Below the pieces are notes generated by a model. It was not told where the DNA came from and made no database searches. It saw only the letters and a program-made list of their open reading frames with translations. A stretch of DNA of 64,000 nucleotides from Marinihelvus sp963695135 (GTDB lineage: Bacteria; Pseudomonadota; Gammaproteobacteria; Xanthomonadales; SZUA-36). Positions 28,165 to 37,136 of this stretch are shown here, one piece after another. The first letter of the stretch is position 1; each line of letters begins with the position of its first letter. Location of the stretch: the NCBI GenBank assembly GCA_963695135.1, contig CAVOGA010000002.1:558001-622000 (forward strand), written 5' to 3'. The position numbers were made by a program, and so were the translations under genes.

Positions 28165-30162
28165 AAGTCTCCTGGTCCAATCCGATGCTCTGGGTGATGG
28201 CAACGCTGCTGATCGCCCTGCTTCCCCAGCTGATGAGCATGCCGCCGGTGCTGGTGGGGGTTACGCTGCTGCCGATCGGCTGGCGCCTGCTTGCTGAACT
28301 CAAGGGTTTCAAGCCGCTGCCGGTGCTGCTGCGCCTGGCGGTCACGGTCATCACGCTGGTGGTGCTTGTGTCCACCTATGGCAACCTGCTGGGACGGCGG
28401 GCAGCGGTGGGCCTGCTGTGCGTGATGCTGGCGCTCAAGCTGCTGGAAACCTTCAAGGCGCGGGATGCGCGGATCGTGGCGAGCCTGGCGCTGTTTCTCT
28501 GCGCCACGCAGTTCCTGTTCTCCCAGGGGATGAGCATGGTGGTCTACGGGGCCCTGGTCATGGTCGGTTCCCTGGTCTCGCTGGCCTTGATCGAGCGCCG
28601 CGAGGCATTCCTGCCAAAGGGCGCCGCGCCGGCCCTGGACCGGGGGCTGCTGGGAGAAGTCGGCTTCGGCTCACGCCTGCTGCTGATCGCGGTGCCCATC
28701 GGCGTGGCCCTGTTCCTGTTTTTCCCGCGTTGGGGCAGCCCGCTCTGGGGCGTGCCGGAACGTTCGCTGGATTCACGGACCGGCCTGAGCGACAGCATGA
28801 CCCCGGGCAGCATCCAGGCCCTGTTCATGGACGATTCGCCCGCCTTCCGGGCCACCTTCGAGGGTGACCCGCCCCCGCAGAGCGCACTCTACTGGCGTGG
28901 CCCGGTGCTGTGGAATTTTGACGGACGCACCTGGGACATGAGCCGCTGGAGCACCAGCATCGAGGCAGATTCGATGCCGGATGCGGACACCGCGCCTTAC
29001 CGTTACCAGGTCCAGCTTGAACCCAACGAACGGCATTGGCTGTTTGCCCTGGACTACCCGGCCCTCAAGCCGGAAGCCGCCCGGCGCATGACCTTTGACT
29101 ACCAGCTGCTCACCCGGCGGGCAATTACCCAGCTGACCGCCTACGAGGTGGCCTCGGACCCGGACTTCATCGACTCGCCGGAACTCAAGTCGACCTTCCG
29201 CAACATGGCCCTGGCGCTGCCGGACGGATTCAATCCGCGCACCCGCGCCATGATGAACGAATGGCGCGCGGAGGCAGACACTGACGCGGCGCTGGTCCGC
29301 CGCGCCCTGGCGCATTTCAACCAGGAGGAATTCCGTTACACGCTCAACCCGCCGCTGCTGTCCGGCGACTCGGTCGATGAGTTTTTGTTCGATACGCGGT
29401 CGGGCTTTTGCGAGCACTACGCCTCGGCCTTCACGGTAATGATGCGCATGGCGGGAATTCCCGCGCGCGTGGTGACCGGTTACCAGGGCGGCTGGTTTAA
29501 CGAGCTCGGGAATTACCTGCTGGTCCGCCAGTCGGATGCCCATGCCTGGGCGGAAGTGTGGCTGCCCGGCACCGGCTGGACCCGCATTGACCCGACCGCT
29601 GCGGTTGCCCCCTCGCGGGTTGAGCAAGGCTCGCTGGACGCCCTCGGCGGCCGCCGTCACCTGCTGGATTACGAGTGGTACCGTGGGCTGCGCAACGGCC
29701 TGGACTGGGTGAACCGCTCCTGGAACGACTGGATCATCGCCTTTGACGCGCAGCGCCAGTCCGGACTGCTGGACTTCATGGGTATCGAACAGCTCAGTGC
29801 GCGGGGACTGGTGGGACTGCTGGCGCTCAGCCTGCTGCTGGCCGGGTTGCTGATGACGCCCTGGCTGCTGCGGCTCAGCCGGGGGCGGGAACAGGACCCG
29901 GCGCTGCGGGCCTGGCGGCAGTTTATCGCGCGCCTGCACAAGGCGGGCCTGCCAGCGAGCCCGTCGATGGGGCCGCTGGAGGTCGCCGAACTGGTCGGCG
30001 GGCTGCCCTCCCGAGTCGGCCGACCGGGCCCGGGCGCTGGCCCTGTCCTGGCTGGAGCTGCGTTACGCCTCGCCCGGACGGGAGAATCCGCAGTTGTTGC
30101 GGGCCCTGCGGCGTTTCAACCCCACCAATGGCACTCCAGCGGAGCGGGCTCAGAGCCTATAA
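28161..30162 (+). CDS. tgpA: TgpA-like transglutaminase membrane protein (one frameshift)
   Basis: This protein resembles Pseudomonas TgpA. It has DUF3488 transmembrane helices (roughly residues 10-195), a periplasmic transglutaminase core and a final transmembrane helix near 560. The catalytic Cys is in TRSGFCEHYASAFTVMMR, the His in SDAHAWAEVWLPGTGW and the Asp in RIDPTAAVAP. One extra C at about 30006 shifts the frame. Without it the C-terminus reads VGGLPPESADRARALALSWLELRYA and ends at 30162, giving about 666 residues. The frame that stays open to 30266 is an artefact overlapping lemA. Its periplasmic substrate is unknown. Confidence 0.88.
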
Positions 30163-30207
30163 TTCAATGGTCTTTTGAGGGAACCCGACCGGGGAGGAAG
30201 ACCACCT

Positions 30208-30747
30208 GTGGAAATATTCCTGTTGATCGTCCTGGTGCTGGGCGCCGGCTTAATCTGGATCTATAACCGGCTGGTGCGTCAGAAAAACATCGTCAACGCG
30301 GCCTGGTCCGACATCGACGTGCAGCTGCAGAAGCGCCACGAACTGGTGCCGAACCTGGTGGCCACCGTGCGCGGCTACATGAATCACGAGGCGGACGTCC
30401 TGGAACAGACCACGCTCAACCGCAGTGGCGACCCGGACGCCCTGGCGCCGCTTGCGGCCCAGGAGACCGGCCTTTCCCGCCAGCTCGGGCGCCTCTTTGC
30501 CCTGGCCGAGGACTACCCGGACCTGAAGGCCAGCGAGGGTTTCCAACAGCTGCACGAGAGCCTGGTGAGCATCGAGGATGACCTGCAGTATGCGCGGCGC
30601 TATTACAACGGCGCGGTGCGCGACAACAACACGCTGGTGCAGAGCTTTCCCGTGAACCTGGTATCCGGGCCTTTCGGCTTCGGCCCGGCGGAGTTTTTCG
30701 AAATCGAGCTGGCCAGCCAGCGGGAGGCGCCCCGTGTGGCGCTGTAA
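30208..30747 (+). CDS. lemA: LemA family protein
   Basis: This 179-residue protein has an N-terminal transmembrane anchor (VEIFLLIVLVLGAGLIWIYNRLV) followed by the coiled LemA domain with NAAWSDIDVQLQKRHELVPNLV and YARRYYNGAVRDNNTLVQSFPVNL, which are diagnostic. I chose the GTG at 30208 because GGAGGAAG lies just upstream and the anchor begins there. It overlaps the DUF2207 gene by 14 bp, a common pairing. LemA function is poorly defined. Confidence 0.92.
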   Translation: MEIFLLIVLVLGAGLIWIYNRLVRQKNIVNAAWSDIDVQLQKRHELVPNLVATVRGYMNHEADVLEQTTLNRSGDPDALAPLAAQETGLSRQLGRLFALAEDYPDLKASEGFQQLHESLVSIEDDLQYARRYYNGAVRDNNTLVQSFPVNLVSGPFGFGPAEFFEIELASQREAPRVAL

Positions 30748-32491
30748 GGGCGCCAGCCGCGCCGGCCTGATCAAGGCCGGGCTGGGTGTGCTGTTGCTGC
30801 TGCTGGCAGTGCCTGGCATTCCGGTCAGCGCCGGTGCCGATGAACGCATCATTTCCTACCATGCAGATGTTCAGATCCAGCCGGACGCGAGCCTGCTGGT
30901 GAGCGAGCGCATCCGGGTGCGCGCCGAGGGGAACCAGATACGCCGGGGCATTTACCGGGAATTTCCGACCGATTACCGTGACCGCTATGGCAACCGTTTC
31001 CGGGTGGACTTCGAGTTGCTGTCGCTGTCCCGCGATGGCGCGCCGGAAGAAAGTCGTGTCGAGCAGCGTGCCAACGGGGTGCGCATTTACGCCGGGTCTG
31101 CCAACCGGTTTCTCGAGCCCGGCGAGTACGTTTACGAGCTGCGTTACCGCACCACGCGCCAGCTCGGCTTTTTCGACGGGTTTGATGAGCTGTACTGGAA
31201 CGTGACCGGCAACGGCTGGGCCTTCCCCATCGAAGCGGCCAGCGCCGTGATCACCCTGCCGGGCGACGTGCCGCCCGACCAGCTGCAAACCGCTGTCTAC
31301 ACGGGGCCCTTTGGCAGTGATGGGCGGGATGCCCGGGTGGAGATCCGCAACAGCCGTACCGTGTTGTTCGAGACCACTGCGCCCCTGGGGCCGCGGGAAG
31401 GCCTGACCGCCGTGGTGGGCTGGCCCAAGGGCCTGGTGGCGGAACCCACGCGAAACCAGAAGATTCAATGGTTCTTCCGGGACAACGGCGGCGCCCTGGC
31501 GCAGCTTGTCGGCTTCCTGGTGATCTTTGGCTGGTATTTCTGGGCCTGGAGCCACAAGGGCCGGGATCCGGCCAAGGGCGTGATCATCCCCCGTTACGAA
31601 CCGCCCAAGGGGCTCTCCCCGGCCGCCTGTCGCTATGTGCTGGACATGGGTTTTGACCAGAAAGCCTTTACCGCGGCGGTGGTCAGCCTGGGCGTCAAGG
31701 GCTATCTCACGATCGAGGAACAGGACGGCGACTTCACGCTGCAGGGCATCGGCAAACACGCCACCGGGGAGCGCCCGCCGGCCAGTCCCGGGGAGCAGGC
31801 GGTGCTGGATGCCCTGTTGCCCGGCGGCAGCGGCAGCATCACCCTGGACAAGGACGAGTACAAGGCCTTCGGCGAGGCGCGTTCGGGGCTGATCCGCGCC
31901 CTGAAGAAGGAGTACAAGGGGCGCCTGTTTAACCTGAACGCCCTGTATGCCGTTCCTGCCGTCCTGCTGACCGTGCTGGTGGCGATCGTGGCGGGCCTGC
32001 TGGGACAGCAGAACCCGCTGCTGTGGATTGTCTGGGCCATCGCCGTCTCCCTGACCCATCTCTTTTTCATGATCATCCTGAAGGCCCCGACGGTCCCCGG
32101 GCGGCTGGTCATGGATGAGATCGAAGGCTTCAAGATGTACCTTTCAACCGCCGAGGGTCAGCGCCTGGACCGCATGAAATCCCCGCAGATGACCCCGGAG
32201 CTGTTCGAGATGTTCCTGCCTTATGCCTTCGCCCTGGGCGTGGAAAACCGCTGGACCCGGCGCTTCATGAGCGAGATTCCCCGCGAACAGCGCGAAGCGG
32301 CCGGCTACAACCCGGCCTGGTACAGCGGCGATATCGGCCGCGCCGGGGCGCTGCATCACATCGGTTCAAAGCTGGGCAGCGAGTTGTCCAGTTCCATTTC
32401 ATCAGCGGCCACGCCGCCGGGTTCGTCCTCCGGCGGTGGTGGCGGCTTTTCCGGTGGTGGCGGTGGCGGTGGAGGCGGAGGCGGCTGGTAA
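30734..32491 (+). CDS. DUF2207 (YciQ-like) membrane protein with Gly-rich tail
   Basis: This 585-residue protein has a signal peptide (about residues 1-35), an extracytoplasmic DUF2207 domain (ERIRVRAEGNQIRRGIYREFPTDYRDRYG, YRTTRQLGFFDGFDELYWNVTGNGW), a transmembrane helix at about 257-275, a cytoplasmic region, two further helices at about 400-450 and a tail almost entirely of Gly/Ser ending in GGGGGGW. The start is a GTG inside lemA. This fold commonly partners LemA; E. coli YciQ is a relative. Function is unknown. It closes the five-gene block. Confidence 0.87.
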   Translation: MWRCKGASRAGLIKAGLGVLLLLLAVPGIPVSAGADERIISYHADVQIQPDASLLVSERIRVRAEGNQIRRGIYREFPTDYRDRYGNRFRVDFELLSLSRDGAPEESRVEQRANGVRIYAGSANRFLEPGEYVYELRYRTTRQLGFFDGFDELYWNVTGNGWAFPIEAASAVITLPGDVPPDQLQTAVYTGPFGSDGRDARVEIRNSRTVLFETTAPLGPREGLTAVVGWPKGLVAEPTRNQKIQWFFRDNGGALAQLVGFLVIFGWYFWAWSHKGRDPAKGVIIPRYEPPKGLSPAACRYVLDMGFDQKAFTAAVVSLGVKGYLTIEEQDGDFTLQGIGKHATGERPPASPGEQAVLDALLPGGSGSITLDKDEYKAFGEARSGLIRALKKEYKGRLFNLNALYAVPAVLLTVLVAIVAGLLGQQNPLLWIVWAIAVSLTHLFFMIILKAPTVPGRLVMDEIEGFKMYLSTAEGQRLDRMKSPQMTPELFEMFLPYAFALGVENRWTRRFMSEIPREQREAAGYNPAWYSGDIGRAGALHHIGSKLGSELSSSISSAATPPGSSSGGGGGFSGGGGGGGGGGGW

Positions 32492-32526
32492 ATCCCGCCT
32501 GTTGCCGGGCTTGAAGCGGCACGCAG

Positions 32527-32546
32527 TACTGTATATATTTACAGTA
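32527..32546. promoter_or_regulatory. LexA (SOS) box of lexA-imuA-imuB
   Basis: TACTGTATATATTTACAGTA is a near-perfect match to the gammaproteobacterial consensus (CTGT-N8-ACAG with flanking TA). It ends 19 bp before the lexA ATG, so LexA should repress its own gene and the downstream imuA-imuB. The same 20 bases occur at 41662-41681. Confidence 0.95.
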
Positions 32547-32565
32547 ACTGTAATGGAGCCCGGCA

Positions 32566-33204
32566 ATGAGCGAAAAGCCCCTGACACCCCGCCAGAGAGA
32601 AATTCTCAAATATATATCCGAACATATTGATAAGAATGGCTTTCCCCCTACCCGGGCGGAGCTTTCCAGCCATTTCGGCTTCAGCTCGCCCAATGCCGCG
32701 GAAAGCCATCTGAGGGCCCTGGACAGCAAGGGGGTCATCCAGCTCGAGCGCGGGCGCTCGCGGGGCATCAGTCTCACCACCCTGGCGGCGGCCAGCCTGC
32801 CGGGGCGGCCGCGTCGCAGCCTGCCCCTGGTTGGGCGCGTGGCGGCGGGCAGCCCGGTGCTGGCGCAGGAAAACATCGAACACGAGTACCAGCTCGATCC
32901 TGACCTGTTCAGCCCCCGGCCTGACTATTTGCTGCGGGTCGAAGGCCTCAGCATGCGTGACGCGGGCATCCTCGACGGCGACCTGCTGGCGGTGCACCGC
33001 ACGCCGGAAGCGCGCAACGGGCAGATTGTCGTGGCCCGGATCGAGGACGAGGTCACCGTCAAGCGCTTCGAACGCCGCGGCGACCAGGTATTGCTGCATG
33101 CGCAGAACCCGGATTTTGCCCCGATCACGGTCGATCTGCGTCAGCAGGATCTGGCGATCGAAGGGCTGGGTGTCGGGGTGATCCGCCCGTCACTCGAGTC
33201 CTGA
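32566..33204 (+). CDS. lexA: LexA repressor
   Basis: This 212-residue SOS repressor has an N-terminal winged helix (TPRQREILKYISEHI to about residue 70) and a C-terminal self-cleaving S24 peptidase domain. The cleavage site is Ala94-Gly95 (GRVAAGSPV) and the catalytic pair is Ser129 (EGLSMRDAG) and Lys166 (VTVKRFER). All three are offset by ten from E. coli LexA because of a longer linker. It is preceded by its own LexA box and followed 17 bp later by imuA, so it is the first gene of an autoregulated DNA-damage operon. Confidence 0.97.
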   Translation: MSEKPLTPRQREILKYISEHIDKNGFPPTRAELSSHFGFSSPNAAESHLRALDSKGVIQLERGRSRGISLTTLAAASLPGRPRRSLPLVGRVAAGSPVLAQENIEHEYQLDPDLFSPRPDYLLRVEGLSMRDAGILDGDLLAVHRTPEARNGQIVVARIEDEVTVKRFERRGDQVLLHAQNPDFAPITVDLRQQDLAIEGLGVGVIRPSLES

Positions 33205-33221
33205 TCCATACCGCGCACCGC

Positions 33222-33965
33222 ATGTCCCGGCCCCTTCCCGAATCCCTGCGCCACCCCTTGCTGTGGCAGGGTGGCCGCCGCCAGTCGCGCATCCCCGTGC
33301 TGTCCTCCGGTGACGAGCGCCTTGACCGGGTCCTGCCCGGGGGCGGCTGGCCCCTGGGCGCCCTGACCGAACTGCTGGTGGCGCGCGACGGCGTGGGCGA
33401 GCTCAGCCTGCTGTTGCCGACGCTGGCGCAGGTTTCCCGCAGCGGTGGCTGGACCGTGCTCGTTGATCCGCCGTGGACACCCTACCCGCCCGCCATCCAC
33501 GGCCATGGCATTGACCTGGAACGCCTGCTGGTCATCAGCACCCGGGATGCGGGCGAGTCCCTGTGGGCCTGCGAACAGGCCCTGCGCGGGGTGCGCGGCG
33601 GCGTGGTGCTCAGCTGGTTGCGCGGGCGCCGCCACCAGGCCGGCTTCAAGCACCTGCGGCGCCTGCAACTGGCCGCCCGCAGCGGACAGAAAGGCGCTTT
33701 CCTGTTCCGCTCCTCCCAGGTCGCCGGCCAGGCCTCACCGGCCAGCCTGCGCCTGCTGCTGGACGTGGACGAACAGGACCTGTGCCTGACCCTGCTCAAG
33801 GGACGCGGCTGCCGCCCCGGAGAAGCGCTGCGCCTGCGCCGCCAGCACCTGGAACGTCCACCGGCGCTTGCCCTGCCCCGCAACGAGGGACACGGTCAGC
33901 GGCCGCTGCCGGGCAGCACCACGGGTGAGGCCGTGGCGCAGCGACCGCCGGTGGGCAACGCATGA
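33222..33965 (+). CDS. imuA: translesion synthesis accessory protein ImuA
   Basis: This 247-residue RecA-like protein (often labelled SulA-like or cell division inhibitor) is part of the ImuA-ImuB-DnaE2 mutasome. The fold is suggested by DRVLPGGGWPLGALTELLVARDGVGELSLLLPTL, where the P-loop position reads LPGGGWPLGAL without a classical GKT. The start follows lexA by 17 bp and its stop overlaps the imuB ATG. The C-terminal 40 residues are basic and variable. It should be induced on DNA damage through the lexA promoter. Confidence 0.88.
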   Translation: MSRPLPESLRHPLLWQGGRRQSRIPVLSSGDERLDRVLPGGGWPLGALTELLVARDGVGELSLLLPTLAQVSRSGGWTVLVDPPWTPYPPAIHGHGIDLERLLVISTRDAGESLWACEQALRGVRGGVVLSWLRGRRHQAGFKHLRRLQLAARSGQKGAFLFRSSQVAGQASPASLRLLLDVDEQDLCLTLLKGRGCRPGEALRLRRQHLERPPALALPRNEGHGQRPLPGSTTGEAVAQRPPVGNA

Positions 33966-35384
33966 AGACGCTGTGGCTGGCCGTCGAGTTGCCGCACCTG
34001 GCCCTGGACCTGGTATCACGGGGCAAGGAGGGGATTCGGGATCTGCCCCTGGCCGTCAGCGACGCAGATGCCCGCCGCCCGCATATTCTCGACTGCAACC
34101 CGGCCGCGAGCCGCCTTGGCATCCGTGCCGGCCTGCCGGTCAACGCGGCCCGGGGGCTGGCCGGCGCCCTGCAGATCGCGGACCGGGACCCGCATGCCGA
34201 GCAGCAGGCCCTGGAGCGCCTGGCCGCCTGGTGTTACCAGTACAGCAGCGCCGTCAGCATTCTGCCTGGCCGCCATGCCCTGTTGCTGGAGAGTGGCGGC
34301 AGCGAGCGCTTGCTGGGTGATTCGGCGGCGCTGGGGCAACGGCTGACCAGGGAGTTGCTGGGCCTGGGCTACCATGCCCGCGCCGGCACCGGTCCCACGC
34401 CGGAAGGCGCGCTTCTGGCCGCGCGCCGCGGCCTGGACCTGCCCAATCTGAAGGCCCTGCAGGAGACGCTCAGCGGCCTGCCCCTGGAGGCGTTGCTGAT
34501 CGAGCCGTCGCAGCATGCCGCGCTGGAGAAGATGGGCTTCCGCCGGGTGCGCGATGTGCTGCGCCTGCCGCGCAAGGCCCTGGCCCGGCGCCTGGGCACC
34601 GGGATGGTGGAGTACCTGGACCGGCTGACCGGCGTGCGCCCGGATCCGCAGCGCCACTGGATACCACCGGAGCGCTTTACCAGCGCCATGGACCTGCCCG
34701 CGGAGGTCGGTAACAGCCAGGGCCTGCTGTTTCCCCTGCGCCGTCTCATCGGCGAACTCTGTGGCGTGCTGCGCGCCGCCGACCGGGGCGTGCAGGAGCT
34801 GAATATTCACCTGCAACTGCGCCGCGGTGAAGAGCAATTGCAGCTGCGCCTGCAGCAGCCATCGCGCGATGAGCAACATTTCATGGACCTGCTGCGCGAG
34901 CGTCTGGAGCGCTTCCGCCTGCCCCAGCCGGCCTGCCGGCTGTCCCTGGACACCGATGAATTCCTCAGCTTCGATGCGGCGCCCCAGGGGCTGTTCGTGG
35001 ACCCGGACAACCCGTCATCGAACCCGGTGGAGCCACTGCTGGAGCGCCTGCGCGCGCGCCTGGGTGATGGCAGCGGTCGCAGGCCTCAACGGCGTCGAAG
35101 ACCATCGCCCGGAATACAGCTGGTCGCGCCGTCGCCTGGAGGAGCCGGCCCGCTGCCAGTCCCTGCCCCACCGTCCCGTCTGGCTGCTGTCCCGCCCGGA
35201 GCGCTGCCGCATCGAGGATTACCGCGTGCTCGCCGGGCCGGAGCGCATCGAAAGCGGCTGGTGGGACGGGCACGATTGCCGCCGCGACTATTTCGTGGTC
35301 CGCGACCGCCACGGCAGCACCCTGTGGGCCTATCGCGAATACAAACCACGACCCGGCTGGTACCTGCACGGCCTGTTCGGCTAA
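33962..35384 (+). CDS. imuB: Y-family polymerase-like protein ImuB (one frameshift)
   Basis: ImuB is a catalytically inactive Y-family polymerase relative that bridges the beta clamp and DnaE2. The N-terminus MKTLWLAVELPHLALDLV lacks the D-x-D of active enzymes, as expected. An extra G at about 35069 shifts the frame. Removing it gives LGDAAVAGLNGVEDHRPEYSW and the conserved C-terminal zone WYLHGLFG, total about 473 residues. It is the last gene of the lexA operon. In many bacteria dnaE2 follows directly, but here it is 6.3 kb away. The frame that stays open past 35384 is out of phase and not real. Confidence 0.9.
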
Positions 35385-35426
35385 ACCCCGGCTTCGGGAC
35401 AACATTCTGCACAGAACCGGGAACCA

Positions 35427-35649
35427 GGGGCTTTGTTGACGGTTGCGGTGGGGTGCCCCGCTCCTGCCCGGCCGGGCTTGAGGCCTGCGGCTACCCTCCC
35501 TCGCCTGCGCTTGGCGGGGTCGGTCACACAAATCATCCTGATTTGGGTGACCTCATTTCGCCCTCCCTGGCGAAATGACCCCGGTCGCTCCGGCTCCATC
35601 GGCTCAAACCCCAATTGGCCGTTCATGAGCGGGGCACCCCACCGCAACC
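35427..35649 (+). repeat. structured inverted-repeat element, copy A
   Basis: The 209-nt core (35441-35649) has 23-bp perfect terminal inverted repeats (35441-35463 and 35627-35649). Internal palindromes are GGTCAC/GTGACC (35522-35527/35547-35552) around AATCA-tcc-TGATT, and ATTTCGCC/GGCGAAAT at 35555-35562/35569-35576. GGGGTC/GACCCC (35516-35521/35577-35582) encloses both. A 14-nt outer flank (35427-35440) is shared with copy B. Ungapped alignment to copy B gives 171 of 209 identical bases. No transposase, ribosomal or known RNA motif is seen. It could be a MITE-like element, a REP-type structure or a structured RNA. Confidence 0.85.
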
Positions 35650-35857
35650 TGCATCAGGGTCGCGGGTGCCGAATCTCTGAAACGGTAAGGGCGCGCATGA
35701 ACCGTGGAGGTTATTGGGACGTGGGCAAGTCTTCGGTTGATTCGATGTCCGCATGCCCCCCTAAACGTCCGTGCCTCTTACGCCTACACCGTTTGAACCC
35801 TTGGCCCAGTGCTGGCAATCCGATGCCGCATGCCACTCCCCCGGCGGACCCGATGGA
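35650..35857. other. spacer between the two repeat copies
   Basis: These 208 bases separate the inward ends of copies A and B. No supported gene is present. The first ~12 bases after copy A and the matching bases before copy B are still alike (TGCATCAGGGTC against TCCATCGGGTC), so the repeat family extends a little beyond its inverted ends. The centre shows no clear signal. Confidence 0.6.
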
Positions 35858-36080
35858 GGTTGTGCTTGGGTGTCCCGTTGCCGGCCGGCCATAAAGGGCT
35901 TGAGCCGAGGGAGCCGGAGCGACCGGGGTCATTTCGCCAGGGAAGGCGAAATAAGGCTGCCCAAATCAGGATGATTTGTGCAGCCGACCCCGCCAAGTGG
36001 AGGCGACTGAGGGGAGCCGCAGGCCGAAAGCCCGGCCGGCCGGCAACGGGACACCCAAGCGCAACCGTCAACGAAGCCCC
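35858..36080 (-). repeat. structured inverted-repeat element, copy B (opposite orientation)
   Basis: This is the same 209-nt element as copy A in inverted orientation (core 35858-36066) with a 14-nt shared flank (36067-36080). Its terminal repeats are longer: 33 bp with one mismatch (35858-35890 and 36034-36066). Relative to copy A its arms differ in sequence but remain complementary: six base pairs in the terminal stem and three in the GGCTGC/GCAGCC inner stem have changed on both sides together. The ATTTCGCC/GGCGAAAT hairpin and GGGGTC/GACCCC stem are unchanged. Confidence 0.85.
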
Positions 36081-36186
36081 CGCTGTTTACGGTGTTGTAT
36101 GAAGAAGCAGGGCTTTGCCTTAACCCTTGGAATTGCGTAACGTGAGCACCGCTGAGCCATGCGGCTCCAATGCACTGTGAGAGAAC

Positions 36187-36801
36187 ATGAACGTACTCGG
36201 CAAACTGTTTTTGAAGGGCCTGGCGGTGACTATTCCGATCGGCCTGACCCTGGCCATCGCCTGGTGGCTGGCGGCCAGTGCGGAGCGCCTGCTGGGCAGC
36301 CTGCTGGTGCAGCTTTTGCCCGAAGGCTGGTACGTGCCGGGCATGGGCCTGGTGTCGACCATGGCGCTGATCCTGCTGGTCGGGCTGCTGTCCCACGTGA
36401 TCATTTTTCAGCGCCTGTTCGAATGGGGCGAAGGGGTGCTTGCGCGCCTGCCGCTGATCAAGACCATTTACTCGGCCCTGAAAGACTTCTTTGGCTATTT
36501 CGCGCCGGACGCAAACCGCGGTTTCAGCAAGGTGGTCATGGTCCACCTGCCGGGCCTGGACTTCCAGGCGCTGGGCTTTGTAACCCGCGAGTCCTTTGAC
36601 GACCTGCCGATCAACCCGGACAGCGAAGATCCGGTGGCCGTATATCTGCCCATGAGCTACCAGATCGGCGGCTACACGCTGTACTTGCCGCGTGCGGCGC
36701 TGACCCCGGTCGACATGGGCTTTGAGGACGCCATGCGCCTGGCGGTCACCGGCGGGGTGACCCGCAAGGCACCGGAACTGCCGCTGACCAAACCCGACTG
36801 A
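36187..36801 (+). CDS. DUF502 family membrane protein
   Basis: This 204-residue protein has two transmembrane helices (about residues 8-28 and 56-76) and the DUF502 signature region RLPLIKTIYSALKDFFGYF followed by FSKVVMVHLPG. Function is unknown in bacteria; related plant proteins (COV/LCV) are also membrane proteins. It forms a two-gene unit with the next small membrane protein, 2 bp apart. The 106 bp upstream back to repeat copy B contain a small GAGCC-atgc-GGCTC hairpin near 36153-36166 and a GAGA-rich ribosome-binding region. Confidence 0.85.
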   Translation: MNVLGKLFLKGLAVTIPIGLTLAIAWWLAASAERLLGSLLVQLLPEGWYVPGMGLVSTMALILLVGLLSHVIIFQRLFEWGEGVLARLPLIKTIYSALKDFFGYFAPDANRGFSKVVMVHLPGLDFQALGFVTRESFDDLPINPDSEDPVAVYLPMSYQIGGYTLYLPRAALTPVDMGFEDAMRLAVTGGVTRKAPELPLTKPD

Positions 36802-36803
36802 GC

Positions 36804-37103
36804 GTGGGTGAGATCTTTGCGAATTTCGTCCAACTGGCGGTCCTGACCATGGCCAGCCTGTTCTTAGCCTGCAAGCTGGCCAACTACCCGATTCCCGATA
36901 TTCGCAAGGTCGGCGCTGCCGGCGCCTTTGCGCTGGTCTACAACCTGCCCCTGGGCATGATCATCCACATCGTCGCGCCCCTGGTCCTGTGGTTCCTGCT
37001 GCGCGATCCTGAGGTCGACAAGACCAACCGTCTGCCGGTTTTCCTGCTCACCTACTTGTTCACCGCCATGCTCACCCTGCTGTTCTACAAGCTGACCCAC
37101 TAA
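36804..37103 (+). CDS. small integral membrane protein of unknown function
   Basis: This 99-residue protein starts with GTG two bases after the DUF502 stop. It has three hydrophobic stretches (about residues 7-24, 36-66 and 78-96) with an NYPIPDIRKVG loop and a DPEVDKTNRLP loop between them. I do not recognise a named family. Tight spacing implies cotranslation with the DUF502 protein. It is convergent with coaX. Confidence 0.75.
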   Translation: MGEIFANFVQLAVLTMASLFLACKLANYPIPDIRKVGAAGAFALVYNLPLGMIIHIVAPLVLWFLLRDPEVDKTNRLPVFLLTYLFTAMLTLLFYKLTH

Positions 37104-37136
37104 ACCGCTTCGCATGAACCGGGCGCGCGGGGGGCA

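Noticed and set aside
30163..30266. C-terminal extension of the TgpA-like protein overlapping lemA
   Set aside because: A single extra C near 30006 moves the gene into this frame. The correct frame gives a family-like C-terminus and stops at 30162.
35433..36071. Long open frames across both repeat copies that encode similar peptides (for example QIILIWVTSFR and QIILIWAALFR)
   Set aside because: The differences between copies keep base pairing rather than protein sequence, the frames have no ribosome-binding site or codon logic, and the peptide similarity follows automatically from DNA repetition.
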